Shown here in pieces: positions 18,676 through 27,495 of a stretch of 64,000 bases of DNA; position 1 is the first letter of the stretch; the number at the start of each line of letters is the position of its first letter. Below the pieces are notes generated by a model. It saw nothing but the letters and a program-made list of their open reading frames with translations. It was not told the origin of the DNA and searched no databases. The position numbers and the translations under genes were made by a program. The stretch is from positions 1 through 64,000 of the forward strand of contig NZ_MBQE01000003.1 of the NCBI RefSeq assembly GCF_001696535.1. The letters are read 5' to 3'. The stretch comes from Stappia indica (GTDB taxonomy: Bacteria; Pseudomonadota; Alphaproteobacteria; Rhizobiales; Stappiaceae).

Positions 18676-18693
18676 GCTGAAGAAATTTTCAGC
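18676..18693. promoter_or_regulatory. Candidate operator 2 of the nucleoside cluster
   Basis: GCTGAA and TTCAGC form a 6-6-6 inverted repeat with an AT-rich centre. Its centre is about 95 bases from that of operator 1, close to nine helical turns, which would allow DNA looping. The two sites differ in sequence, so they may bind different proteins. Confidence 0.35.
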
Positions 18694-18780
18694 CACGGGT
18701 GAGGGGTCCGGCGTTTCGTTCCGACGCGGCATGCGCTGCGCGGTGGCCGTCCCTGTTGATGCGGGACGACGGACACGGGC

Positions 18781-19758
18781 ATGCAGGCTGGCGACTGGAC
18801 AACAGACATGGCGATCCGCGCCGCGTGGATGTCCTTCGTCGGCGGAGCGACGCAGGGCGAGATCGCGGAGCGTCTCGGCATCTCGACAGCGCGTGTCCAC
18901 CGGCTCATCGCCCATGCCCAGAAGACCGGGCTCGTCCGCTTCCAGATCGCCGACCGACCCTCGGACTGCCTGGAGATCGAAGCGGCGCTGGTGGATGCCC
19001 ATGGCCTCTCCTCCTGCCTGATCGCTCCCGATATAGGCGGCGGCGACGATGCGTCCGCGATCCGGGCCATCGCCGAGGTGGCCGGCCCGCATCTTGCCAG
19101 TCTGCTTGCCAATCCTTCGCTCGTCCAGCTGGGCGTCGGCATGGGGCGCACGCTCAAGGCCGCGGTGGAGATGATGCCGCGCATCCAGCGCCCGGATCTC
19201 AGCATCGTTTCGATTTCCGGCTCGCTGACGCGAAAGCTCTCCGCCAACCCGTTCGACGTCGTCCAGCAACTGGCCGAACGCACGGGCGGCGAAGGCTACT
19301 ATCTGCCCGTGCCGTACCTCGCCGAGACCGTCGCCGAGCGCGACACGTTTCTCGGCCAGCGCAGCGTCCAGGCGCTTCTTGAGCGTGCGCGCGCCTCCGA
19401 TCTCTTCGTCATCGGCATCGGCTCGGTGGAGGATGACGGGCATCTCATCAGTCGCGACCTCATCTTGCGCGAGGAGCAGCGCGACCTGATCGCGACCGGC
19501 GCGGTCTGCGACCTGATGGGGCGTTTCATCGGCCGCGACGGGCGCCTTGTGCCGGCCAAGCTCGGCGACAAGGCCGTCGGGCTGCCCTTCGAGGCCGTTC
19601 GCGGCGCGCGCATCGTCGCGCTCGCCGGCGGGCTCGGCAAGCTTGAGGCCACGCGCGCGGCGTTGCGCGCGGGGCTGATCACGGACCTGATCGTCGACGA
19701 GAGCCTGGGCCGGGCCCTGTCCGTCGCGGAAGGAATCAGACAAGCCCGCTCGGCATGA
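18781..19758 (+). CDS. SorC/DeoR-type sugar-phosphate-responsive regulator
   Basis: Transcription regulator of 325 aa. An N-terminal helix-turn-helix (about residues 22-48, TQGEIAERLGISTARVHRLI) is followed by a SorC sugar-binding domain (about 60-318) with GVGMGRTLKAAVEMM and LAGGLGKLEATRAALRAGLI. Members such as Bacillus DeoR respond to deoxyribose-5-phosphate. Its place as first gene of the nucleoside cluster, 30 bases before the binding protein, suggests it controls this cluster, but the effector is inferred. Confidence 0.87.
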   Translation: MQAGDWTTDMAIRAAWMSFVGGATQGEIAERLGISTARVHRLIAHAQKTGLVRFQIADRPSDCLEIEAALVDAHGLSSCLIAPDIGGGDDASAIRAIAEVAGPHLASLLANPSLVQLGVGMGRTLKAAVEMMPRIQRPDLSIVSISGSLTRKLSANPFDVVQQLAERTGGEGYYLPVPYLAETVAERDTFLGQRSVQALLERARASDLFVIGIGSVEDDGHLISRDLILREEQRDLIATGAVCDLMGRFIGRDGRLVPAKLGDKAVGLPFEAVRGARIVALAGGLGKLEATRAALRAGLITDLIVDESLGRALSVAEGIRQARSA

Positions 19759-19788
19759 CGCCGGCGGCAGAACAGGTGGAGGTAAGTC

Positions 19789-20787
19789 ATGGTGATGAAA
19801 AGCGTGATCCTCGGGGCGGCCGCGGCTGTCCTGCTCGCCGGTACGGCGCTGGCCCAGGAGATCCAGCCGGCGGTCGTCTATGATCTGGGCGGCAAGAACG
19901 ACAAGTCCTTCAACGAGGCGGCCTTCATCGGCGCCGAGAAGTTCAAGGCCGACACCGGCATCGACTATCGCGATTTCGAGATCCAGAACGACAGCCAGCG
20001 CGAACAGGCGCTGCGCAACTTCGCGCGCCGCGGCGCCAACCCGGTGATCGCCATCGGCTTCCTTCATGCCAATGCGCTGACGAAGGTCGCCAAGGAATTC
20101 CCGGACACCCAGTTCGCCATTGTCGATGAAAAGGTCGACCTGCCGAACGTCCGCTCGATCGTCTTCAAGGAGCATGAAGGCTCCTATATCGTCGGCAAGC
20201 TCGCGGCGATGGCCTCGCAGAGCGGCAAGGTCGGCTTCGTCGGCGGCATGGACATCCAGCTGATCCGCAAGTTCGCTTGCGGCTACAAGCAGGGTGTCAA
20301 GGAAACCAACGCAGACATCGAGATCCTCGAGAACATGACCGGTTCGACCGGCGCTGCCTTCAACGATCCGGTCAAGGGCGGCGAGCTCGCCAAGTCGCAG
20401 ATCGACCGTGGCGCGGACGTGATCTACCACGCTGCCGGCGCCACGGGTCTGGGTGTGCTGCAGGCCGCGGCGGATGCCGGCAAGCTCGGCATCGGCGTCG
20501 ACAGCAACCAGAACGCCGTGCATCCGGGCAAGGTGCTGACCTCGATGCTGAAGCGCGTCGACGTTGCGGTCGAGAAGGCCTTCACTGACGCCAAGGACGG
20601 CAACTGGACCTCGGGCGTCTACTCGCTCGGTCTTGCCGAGGATGGCGTCGACTGGGCGCTCGACGACAACAACAAGGCGCTGATCACCGACGAGATGAAG
20701 GCGGCTGTCGACCAGGCCAAGGCCGACATCATCTCCGGCAAGATCGTCGTCCACGACTACATGGCGACCGAAAGCTGCCCGTTCTGA
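19789..20787 (+). CDS. BMP-family nucleoside-binding protein 1
   Basis: Periplasmic substrate-binding protein of 332 aa. Signal peptide ends TALAQ (about residue 23) with no lipobox, as usual in Gram-negative bacteria. The BMP fold is shown by VYDLGGKNDKSFNEAAFIGA, KEHEGSYIVGKLAA, GFVGGMDIQLIRKFACGY and IGVDSNQNAVHPGKVLTSM. GGAGG precedes the start. It is followed by a long GC hairpin, then a paralogue. Neighbouring deo, cdd and add genes indicate nucleosides as ligands. Confidence 0.93.
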   Translation: MVMKSVILGAAAAVLLAGTALAQEIQPAVVYDLGGKNDKSFNEAAFIGAEKFKADTGIDYRDFEIQNDSQREQALRNFARRGANPVIAIGFLHANALTKVAKEFPDTQFAIVDEKVDLPNVRSIVFKEHEGSYIVGKLAAMASQSGKVGFVGGMDIQLIRKFACGYKQGVKETNADIEILENMTGSTGAAFNDPVKGGELAKSQIDRGADVIYHAAGATGLGVLQAAADAGKLGIGVDSNQNAVHPGKVLTSMLKRVDVAVEKAFTDAKDGNWTSGVYSLGLAEDGVDWALDDNNKALITDEMKAAVDQAKADIISGKIVVHDYMATESCPF

Positions 20788-20796
20788 CGGGAGAAG

Positions 20797-20825
20797 GCGC
20801 GCTGCGGGCCCCGTCCGCAGCGCGC
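20797..20825 (+). other. Intercistronic hairpin between the two binding-protein genes
   Basis: A perfect 11-bp stem (GCGCGCTGCGG and CCGCAGCGCGC) with a 7-base loop starts 10 bases after the bmp1 stop. No U-tract follows, so it is more likely an mRNA-stabilising or partly attenuating structure, giving higher expression of the first binding protein than of the distal transporter genes. Confidence 0.65.
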
Positions 20826-20866
20826 GCTGCCTCGCATCGCGGGGCGAGCAACGCGGAACAGCGGTG

Positions 20867-21862
20867 ATGACGCCTATCCAGAAAACCGTTGCGGTTCTCG
20901 CCCTTGCGGCAGGCCTTGTGGCGACACCCGCCCTGGGTGAGCCGGCCCTGGTCTACTCCGTCGGCGGCAAGTTCGACGGCTCGTTCAATGAGGCCGCGTT
21001 CCGTGGCGCCGAGCGGTTTTCGGCCGAGACCGGCGAGCCCTACCGGGACTTCGAGATCGTCCGCGACGCCGACAGCCTGCAGGCGCTGCGGGGCTTTGCC
21101 GCGCGCGGCGCCGAGCCGGTTGTTGCCATCGGCTACAATCAGGCCGCCGCGGTCGCGTCGGCGTCGAAGGACTTCCCGCAGACGGATTTCTCCATCGTCG
21201 ACATGGTGGTCGAGGCTCCCAACGTGCGCTCGGTCGTCTTTCGCGAGCACGAGGGCTCGTATATCGCCGGCCTGCTGGCGGCGATGGCCTCGAAGACCGG
21301 GACCATCGGTTTCGTCGGTGGCATGGACATTCCGATCATCCGCCGGTTCCTCTGCGGCTACCGGCAGGGTGCGGCCTCCGTCTCCCCCGACATCCGCGTC
21401 CTCTTCAACATGACGGGCGATACGCCGGCGGCGTTTGCCGATCCGGCCCGGGGTGCCGAGCTCGCGCGCGGCCAGATCAACCGCGGCGCCGACGTCATCA
21501 TCCAGGCAGCCGGCGGCACCGGCATCGGGGTTCTGCAGGCGGTGGCCGATGCCGGGGTTCTCGGCATCGGCACCGACAGCAACCAGAACGGCCTTTACCC
21601 GGGCCGGGTCCTTACCTCGATCCGCAAGCGTGTCGATGTCGCGGTCTACCGCAACTTCGCCGACGCAAAGGCCGGTACGTGGAGCGCCGGCATCGAGGTG
21701 CTCGGCCTTGCGGAAGGCGGCATGGACTGGGTGATCGACGACAACAACCGCGCGCTCGTCACCGCGCAGATGGAGGCGGCGGCCGGCGAGGCAGCTGCAC
21801 GGATCGCAGACGGCACGATCACCGTGCACGATGCGGCCAGCGACGGGGAGTGCCCGCTGTGA
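20867..21862 (+). CDS. BMP-family nucleoside-binding protein 2
   Basis: Second periplasmic binding protein, 331 aa, clearly paralogous to its neighbour: VYSVGGKFDGSFNEAAFRGA, REHEGSYIAGLLAAMAS and IGTDSNQNGLYPGRVLTSI line up throughout. Signal peptide ends TPALG (about residue 24). A GTG immediately upstream is an alternative start. It overlaps the ATPase gene by four bases (GTGA), so it is the copy physically coupled to the transporter. The two copies may widen substrate range. Confidence 0.92.
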   Translation: MTPIQKTVAVLALAAGLVATPALGEPALVYSVGGKFDGSFNEAAFRGAERFSAETGEPYRDFEIVRDADSLQALRGFAARGAEPVVAIGYNQAAAVASASKDFPQTDFSIVDMVVEAPNVRSVVFREHEGSYIAGLLAAMASKTGTIGFVGGMDIPIIRRFLCGYRQGAASVSPDIRVLFNMTGDTPAAFADPARGAELARGQINRGADVIIQAAGGTGIGVLQAVADAGVLGIGTDSNQNGLYPGRVLTSIRKRVDVAVYRNFADAKAGTWSAGIEVLGLAEGGMDWVIDDNNRALVTAQMEAAAGEAAARIADGTITVHDAASDGECPL

Positions 21863-23397
21863 GCGACCAGCTTGCCATCGAACTCGTCGGCGTCGACAAG
21901 CGCTTCGGACAGGTCCACGCCAACAAGGACATCCACCTGAAGGTCCGCAAGGGCTCGATCCACGGCATCGTCGGCGAGAACGGTGCGGGCAAGTCGACGC
22001 TGATGTCGATCCTCTACGGCTTCTATCACGCCGATTCCGGCGAGATTCGCGTCGACGGCAAACAGGTCTCGATCTCCTCCAGCCAGGCGGCCATCGCGCT
22101 GGGCATCGGTATGGTCCATCAGCACTTCATGCTGGTGGAGAACTTCACCGTGCTGGAGAATATCATTCTGGGCGCCGAGGGCGGAGCGCTGCTCGCCGGC
22201 GGCGTGTCCAAGGCGCGGGCCGAGCTGAAGCGCCTTGCCGACGATTACGACCTCAAGGTCGATCCCGACGCGCTGATCGAGGACCTTCCCGTCGGCCTGC
22301 AGCAGCGGGTGGAGATCCTCAAGGCGTTGTTCCGCAGCGCCGACATCCTGATCCTGGACGAGCCGACCGGCGTCCTCACCCCTGCGGAAGCCGATCACCT
22401 CTTCCGGATCCTGCGCGTGCTGCGCGACGAGGGAAAGACGGTGCTGCTGATCACCCACAAGCTGCGGGAGATCATGGCGGTGACCGACGAGGTCTCGGTC
22501 ATGCGGCGTGGCGAGATCGTCGCCACCCGTCAGACATCGAAGACCTCGATGGGCGAGCTTGCCGAGCTGATGGTCGGCCGCCGCGTGCTGCTGGAGGTCG
22601 AGAAGGGGCCGGCCGAACCGGGACGACCGGTGCTCACCGTCGAGAACCTGACAGTGCGCGACACGCGCGGCGTCGATGTCGTGCGCAACGTCTCGCTGGA
22701 GGTGCGCGCCGGCGAGATCGTCGGCATTGCCGGCGTCTCCGGCAACGGCCAGTCAGAGCTGCTGGAGGCGATTGCCGGCATTCGTGCCGTGACTTCGGGA
22801 ACCGTCACTGTCGACGGAACGCGGGTCGATCTTTCACGCGGAACCAAGGATCCTGCTGATATGCGCGAACTCGGGCTCGCGCATGTGCCCGAGGATCGCC
22901 ACCGCATGGGGCTGGTGACCCGCTTTCCCGAATGCGAGAATGCCATTCTCGGCTATCACCGCGACCCGGCCTACGGGCGCGGTCCGTTCCTCGATTTCGA
23001 CCGCATCCGCACGGCAGCGAAGGTCGAGATCGAGAAATACGACATCCGCCCGGCCGACTGCATGCTGAAGACTGCCAACTTCTCCGGCGGCAACCAGCAG
23101 AAGATCGTGCTGGCGCGCGAGATCGAGCGCGACCCGGTTATCCTGCTCGTCGGGCAGCCGACGCGCGGCGTCGACATCGGCGCCATCGAGTTCATTCACA
23201 AGCGCATCGTCGCCCTGCGCGATGCGGGCAAGGGCGTTCTGCTGGTGTCGGTCGAGCTCGACGAGATCCGGGCGCTTGCCGACCGGGTGCTGGTCATGTT
23301 CGACGGGCAGGTGGTCGGCGAGCGCGCACCGGAGACGGCGGAAAGCGAGCTGGGCTTGCTGATGGCGGGTGCAAGCGGACAGGAGGCGGCGGAATGA
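21859..23397 (+). CDS. Nucleoside ABC importer ATPase with two nucleotide-binding domains
   Basis: Double ATPase of 512 aa, the RbsA/YufO-like type used by BMP-linked importers. First domain: Walker [10 protein letters not shown] at residues 39-47, [18 protein letters not shown], then [10 protein letters not shown]. Second domain (about 265-500): degenerate P-loop [13 protein letters not shown], signature [15 protein letters not shown] and Walker [15 protein letters not shown]. The start is GTG, overlapping the preceding stop, as the frame upstream is a shadow. It overlaps the permease start as ATGA. Confidence 0.94.
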   Translation: MSDQLAIELVGVDKRFGQVHANKDIHLKVRKGSIHGIVGENGAGKSTLMSILYGFYHADSGEIRVDGKQVSISSSQAAIALGIGMVHQHFMLVENFTVLENIILGAEGGALLAGGVSKARAELKRLADDYDLKVDPDALIEDLPVGLQQRVEILKALFRSADILILDEPTGVLTPAEADHLFRILRVLRDEGKTVLLITHKLREIMAVTDEVSVMRRGEIVATRQTSKTSMGELAELMVGRRVLLEVEKGPAEPGRPVLTVENLTVRDTRGVDVVRNVSLEVRAGEIVGIAGVSGNGQSELLEAIAGIRAVTSGTVTVDGTRVDLSRGTKDPADMRELGLAHVPEDRHRMGLVTRFPECENAILGYHRDPAYGRGPFLDFDRIRTAAKVEIEKYDIRPADCMLKTANFSGGNQQKIVLAREIERDPVILLVGQPTRGVDIGAIEFIHKRIVALRDAGKGVLLVSVELDEIRALADRVLVMFDGQVVGERAPETAESELGLLMAGASGQEAAE

Positions 23398-24500
23398 CGG
23401 CGGGACAGCTTCCGCGCTGGGTCGACTACGGGCTGATGCCGGCGCTCAATGTCGCGGCGGCCTTTCTGGTCTCGGGCCTGGTGGTGCTGCTGATCGGCGA
23501 GAACCCGGTCGAGGCGGTCAAGGTTCTGGTGTGGGGCTCTCTCGGCTGGAACGAGGGCATCGGCTTCACCCTGTTCTACGCGACCAATTTCATCTTCACC
23601 GGCCTTGCGGTGGCCATCGCCTTTCACGCCGGCCTGTTCAACATCGGCGGTGAGGGGCAGGCGTATCTGGGCGGCCTCGGCGTTGCGCTGGCCTGTCTTG
23701 CGCTTGACCGCTACGTCCCCTGGTGGGTGACGCTGCCCGTCGCGGTGCTCGGGGCGGCCGCCTTCGGCGCGGCCTGGGCCTTCATTCCGGCGCTGCTGCA
23801 GGCCAAGCGCGGCAGCCATGTCGTCATCACCACGATCATGTTCAACTTCATCGCCGCCTCGATGATGGTCTACCTGCTGGTCAACCTGCTGTCGAAGCGG
23901 GGATCCATGCAGCCGGAAACCCGGACTTTCGAGAGCGGCGGCCGCCTGCCGCTGCTGCAGGATGTGCTTCCCGGAACGGACTTCGGATCCGCGCCGGTGA
24001 ACCTCTCCTTCCTGTTGGCGCTCGCCGCCTGTCTGCTCGTCTGGGTCGTCGTCTGGCGCACCCGGCTCGGCTACGAGATCCGCACCTTCGGCGCCAACCC
24101 GGTCGCGGCCGTCTATGCCGGCATTTCGCCGCTGCGCATCACCGTCGTCACGATGCTCATGTCGGGCGGTCTCGCAGGCATGATGGCGATCAACGAGATC
24201 ATGGGCTCGCAGCACCGGCTGCTCATCGAGTTCGTGGCCGGCTACGGCTTCGTCGGCATCGCCGTCGCCCTGATGGGCCGCGCGCATCCGATCGGCATCG
24301 TCTTCGCCGCCATCCTGTTCGGCATGCTCTATCAGGGCGGCGCGGAACTGGCCTTCGAGATGCCGACGATCACCCGCGACATGATCGTCGTCATCCAGGG
24401 GCTGGTGATCTTGTTCGCCGGGGCGCTGGAGCACATGTTCCGCCCGGTGCTGCTTCGCATCTTCGGCGTGCTGGCCGCCCGGCCGGCGCCGGTCGCGTGA
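23394..24500 (+). CDS. Nucleoside ABC importer permease 1
   Basis: Inner-membrane permease of 368 aa in the BPD_transp_2 family (YufP-like). About eight to ten hydrophobic helices are visible, with the family signature FNIGGEGQAYLGG (about residues 82-94), VVITTIMFNFIAASMM and the cytoplasmic loop LGYEIRTFGANPVAAVYAGI. ATGA overlap with the ATPase gene. Works as a heterodimer with the next gene product. Confidence 0.93.
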   Translation: MTAGQLPRWVDYGLMPALNVAAAFLVSGLVVLLIGENPVEAVKVLVWGSLGWNEGIGFTLFYATNFIFTGLAVAIAFHAGLFNIGGEGQAYLGGLGVALACLALDRYVPWWVTLPVAVLGAAAFGAAWAFIPALLQAKRGSHVVITTIMFNFIAASMMVYLLVNLLSKRGSMQPETRTFESGGRLPLLQDVLPGTDFGSAPVNLSFLLALAACLLVWVVVWRTRLGYEIRTFGANPVAAVYAGISPLRITVVTMLMSGGLAGMMAINEIMGSQHRLLIEFVAGYGFVGIAVALMGRAHPIGIVFAAILFGMLYQGGAELAFEMPTITRDMIVVIQGLVILFAGALEHMFRPVLLRIFGVLAARPAPVA

Positions 24501-24513
24501 GGGGAGGGGAGAG

Positions 24514-25482
24514 ATGTTCGAAACCCTGATCTTCGTGCTCGACAGCACCGCCCGGCTTTCCACGCCGCTGCTGCTTGCGGCCCTTGCCGGCCTGTATTCG
24601 GAACGGTCCGGCATTTTCGACATCGGCCTTGAGGGCAAGATGCTGGGCGCGGCCTTCGCGGCCGGTGCGGCGGCCGCGGTCAGCGGGTCTGCCTGGATCG
24701 GCCTTGGCGCCGGCATTCTCGTTTCGGTGGCACTGGCGCTGGTGCACGGCTTTGCCTGCATCACCAATCGCGGCAACCAGATCGTCTCCGGCGTTGCCAT
24801 CAACTTCCTGGCGATGGGGCTCACCGCCCTGCTCGGACAGGCCTGGTTCGGCCAGGGCGGGCGCACGCCGGCGGTCAGCGGGGACGGTCGCTTCGGCGAC
24901 GTCACATGGCCCTTCGCGGCGGAGCTGCGCGACGTCCCGGTGATCGGCGGGCTCTATTCGGAGCTCCTGTCGGGTCACAACCTGCTCGTCTATGCCGCCT
25001 TTCTCGCAGTGCCCTTCTCCTGGTGGGTGCTCTACCGCACGCGCTTTGGCCTGCGCCTGCGCGCGGTCGGCGAGAACCCCGGCGCGGTCGACACGGCCGG
25101 GATCTCCGTAACCTGGCTGCGCTATCGCGCTGTGATCTGCACGGGCATCCTGTGCGGCTTTGCCGGCACCTATCTCTCCATCGGCCAGTCGGCGAGCTTC
25201 ATCGCCAACATGACCGCCGGCAAGGGCTTCATCGCCCTGGCGGCCCTGATCTTCGCCAAGTGGAAGCCGGTGCCGGTGATGTTCGCCTGCCTGCTCTTCG
25301 GCTTCCTCGATGCCGTGGCGATCCGCCTTCAGGGCCAACAGGTCCCCGGCATCGGCGAGGTGCCGGTGCAGGCGATCCAGGCCCTTCCCTACATCCTGAC
25401 CGTGATCCTGCTCGCCGGTTTCATCGGCAAGGCGGTTCCCCCGCGCGCCGGCGGCACCGCCTATGTCAAGGAACGCAGCTGA
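24514..25482 (+). CDS. Nucleoside ABC importer permease 2
   Basis: Partner permease of 322 aa (YufQ-like). The family motif IFDIGLEGKMLGAAFAAG occurs at about residues 33-50, followed by TNRGNQIVSGVAINFLAMG and FGLRLRAVGENPGAVDTAGI. It starts 13 bases after permease 1 with a strong GGGGAGGGGAGAG ribosome site. The distal end is followed within 20 bases by cdd, tying uptake to catabolism. Confidence 0.93.
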   Translation: MFETLIFVLDSTARLSTPLLLAALAGLYSERSGIFDIGLEGKMLGAAFAAGAAAAVSGSAWIGLGAGILVSVALALVHGFACITNRGNQIVSGVAINFLAMGLTALLGQAWFGQGGRTPAVSGDGRFGDVTWPFAAELRDVPVIGGLYSELLSGHNLLVYAAFLAVPFSWWVLYRTRFGLRLRAVGENPGAVDTAGISVTWLRYRAVICTGILCGFAGTYLSIGQSASFIANMTAGKGFIALAALIFAKWKPVPVMFACLLFGFLDAVAIRLQGQQVPGIGEVPVQAIQALPYILTVILLAGFIGKAVPPRAGGTAYVKERS

Positions 25483-25502
25483 GTCACGGCAACGAGGACG
25501 AC

Positions 25503-25913
25503 ATGAGCCGTTTCGACGAATTGTTCGCCGCCGCCAGTGCGGCCCGAGAGAATGCGCATGCGAGATATTCCGGCTTTCGCGTCGGCGCAGCCCTTGTCAC
25601 CCGCGACGGGCGCATCTTCGCCGGCTGCAACGTGGAAAATGCCAGCTTCCCGGAAGGCTGGTGCGCGGAAACCAGCGCGCTCGGCGCGATGGTGTCCGCC
25701 GGCGGGCGGCCGGGCGACGTCATCGAGGTGCTGGTTACCGCGAAGGCGGCGCTGTGCACCCCCTGCGGCGGTTGCCGCCAGAGGCTTGCCGAGTTCGCCG
25801 GCGACGACGTGCCGGTGCACATCTGCGACGACGCCGGGCTGCGCCGCACTCTGACCATGGCGGAACTGTTGCCGGCCCGGTTCGTTCTCAAGGACGAGGA
25901 GAGGGACGTATGA
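25503..25913 (+). CDS. cdd: Cytidine deaminase
   Basis: Hydrolytic deamination of (deoxy)cytidine to (deoxy)uridine. The 136-aa length fits the homotetrameric class. Zinc ligands C54, C88 and C91 lie in WCAETSA and CTPCGGC, and E56 is the catalytic glutamate. The stop overlaps the next start as ATGA. It feeds uridine and deoxyuridine to the phosphorylase DeoA and uracil to Upp. Confidence 0.96.
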   Translation: MSRFDELFAAASAARENAHARYSGFRVGAALVTRDGRIFAGCNVENASFPEGWCAETSALGAMVSAGGRPGDVIEVLVTAKAALCTPCGGCRQRLAEFAGDDVPVHICDDAGLRRTLTMAELLPARFVLKDEERDV

Positions 25914-26722
25914 GCGGCTTCGGGACGGAATGCGCGGAGATCGTCCGCGCCGCAAGGCCCGGCGACTACCGCGTCGGAATGGTGCTGGGCTCGGGCCTCG
26001 GCCAACTGGCGGACGAGGTCGAGGATGCCGTGCGCATTCCCTATGCCAGGCTGACGGGCTTTCCGGTGTCCTCGGTCTCCTCTCATGGCAGCGAGCTGGT
26101 TGCAGGCCGCCTCGGCGACGTGCCGGTGGTGGTCCTGTCCGGCCGGGCCCATTACTACGAGGGCGGCGGTGCCGACGTCATGCGCACGCCTTTGGAGGCG
26201 CTGAAGGCGCTCGGCTGCGACACGCTGCTGCTGACCAATGCGGCCGGGTCCCTGCGCCAGGAGTTTGCGCCCGGCACGCCGATGCTGATCAGCGACCACA
26301 TCAACTGGTCGGGCCTCAACCCCTTGATCGGCGAGGAAAGCGACCGCCGCTTTCTCGACATGAGCGCTGCCTACGATCCCGACTTCCGCGCCCGCTTGCG
26401 GGAGCTTGCTGCTGAAGAGGAGATCGCGCTGGGCGAAGGCGTCTACATGTGGTTTTCCGGCCCCTCCTTCGAGACGCCGGCGGAAATCCGCATGGCGAAA
26501 CAGCTGGGAGCGGATGCAGTCGGCATGTCGACGGTGCCGGAAGTGATCCTCGCCCGCTATCTCGGCCTGCGCGTTGCCGCGATCTCCACCATCACCAACT
26601 ATGGCGCGGGCCTGCAGGCGCACGGCCTGTCGCACGAGGAAACCAAGTCGACGGCGCTGATGGCCGTCGACGCGCTGAAGCGGCTGATCCGCCGCTTCGT
26701 CAAGGATCTTGGAAATGCCTGA
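25910..26722 (+). CDS. punA: Purine nucleoside phosphorylase
   Basis: Phosphorolysis of purine (deoxy)nucleosides to base and pentose-1-phosphate. The 270-aa chain is of the trimeric PNP class: VLGSGLGQLADEVED, GRAHYYEGGGADVM, LLTNAAGSLR, FSGPSFETPAEIRMAKQLGA and GMSTVPEVI. The base-specificity loop reads ITNYGAGLQA where mammalian enzymes have TNxxAG, so base preference cannot be assigned with certainty. Overlaps cdd and deoC. Confidence 0.93.
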   Translation: MSGFGTECAEIVRAARPGDYRVGMVLGSGLGQLADEVEDAVRIPYARLTGFPVSSVSSHGSELVAGRLGDVPVVVLSGRAHYYEGGGADVMRTPLEALKALGCDTLLLTNAAGSLRQEFAPGTPMLISDHINWSGLNPLIGEESDRRFLDMSAAYDPDFRARLRELAAEEEIALGEGVYMWFSGPSFETPAEIRMAKQLGADAVGMSTVPEVILARYLGLRVAAISTITNYGAGLQAHGLSHEETKSTALMAVDALKRLIRRFVKDLGNA

Positions 26723-27491
26723 CATGACACCTGCCGAGGTGGCGCAGCGCGCGCTGCCGCTGGTCGACCTGACCAATCTGGACGAGACCTGCACCACCGC
26801 CGATATCGACGCGCTTTGCGCTCGCGCGGCCACGCCCCATGGTCCCGTCGCGGCGGTCTGCATCTGGCCGCGCTTTGTCACCCAGGCCGCGAGCCTGCTC
26901 GCCGGCTCCGGCGTGCGCGTTGCAACCGTCGTCAACTTTCCGCAAGGCGGTGACGACACGCTGGCCGTCGTGGCCGAGACGCGGCAGGCGATTGCCGACG
27001 GTGCCGACGAGATCGACCTCGTCATGCCGTACGGCGCCTTTGTGTCCGGCCGGCGCGGCTTTGCCGAGACGCAGATCGCCAGGGTGCGCGAGGCCTGCGG
27101 CGACCGGTTGCTGAAGGTCATTCTGGAGACCGGCGAGATCGGCGACCCGCTGCTCATCCACGCGGCCTCGCTGCTGGCCATCTCGGCGGGCGCCGACTTC
27201 ATCAAGACCTCGACCGGCAAGGTGAAGATCAACGCCACGCTGGAAGCAGCCGAGATCATGCTGACCGTGATCGAGGAAATCCGCCGTGAGGCTGGTCCCG
27301 AGATCGGATTCAAGCCGGCCGGCGGTATCCGCACCGTTGCGGATGCGGCCGCCTATCTCGCGATTGCCGACCGCATTCTCGGGGCCAACTGGGTCGCCGC
27401 CTCGCATTTCCGCTTCGGCGCGAGCGGCCTGCTCGACGCCCTGCTCGCCGCGCTCGACGGGCGCGCGCCGACCACTTCCAAGGGATATTGA
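26715..27491 (+). CDS. deoC: Deoxyribose-phosphate aldolase
   Basis: Cleaves 2-deoxyribose-5-phosphate to acetaldehyde and glyceraldehyde-3-phosphate. The 258-aa length resembles the enterobacterial class. The Schiff-base lysine is K164 in DFIKTSTGK, and [12 protein letters not shown] lies at the preceding strand. The ATG at 26715 has AGGA eight bases upstream and overlaps punA by eight bases; a TTG two codons earlier and an ATG three codons later are alternatives. Sits between punA and deoA. Confidence 0.96.
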   Translation: MPDMTPAEVAQRALPLVDLTNLDETCTTADIDALCARAATPHGPVAAVCIWPRFVTQAASLLAGSGVRVATVVNFPQGGDDTLAVVAETRQAIADGADEIDLVMPYGAFVSGRRGFAETQIARVREACGDRLLKVILETGEIGDPLLIHAASLLAISAGADFIKTSTGKVKINATLEAAEIMLTVIEEIRREAGPEIGFKPAGGIRTVADAAAYLAIADRILGANWVAASHFRFGASGLLDALLAALDGRAPTTSKGY

Positions 27492-27495
27492 CCGC

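Larger units (their letters stand above)
18203..18780. other. 578-base region upstream of the nucleoside cluster
   Basis: No supported gene. The left part should contain the promoter of the DUF1194 gene (minus strand). The right part, from about 18530, holds two inverted repeats and a half-site copy that look like operators for the downstream regulator gene. A TTGACC element at 18627-18632 could be a -35 box, but no good -10 follows at the right distance. Confidence 0.5.

Noticed and set aside
18060-18680. Plus-strand frame of about 206 codons between the DUF1194 gene and the SorC regulator
   Set aside because: It starts inside the DUF1194 gene on the other strand, has an Arg/Pro-rich random look and runs through the inverted repeats that fit a regulatory region better.
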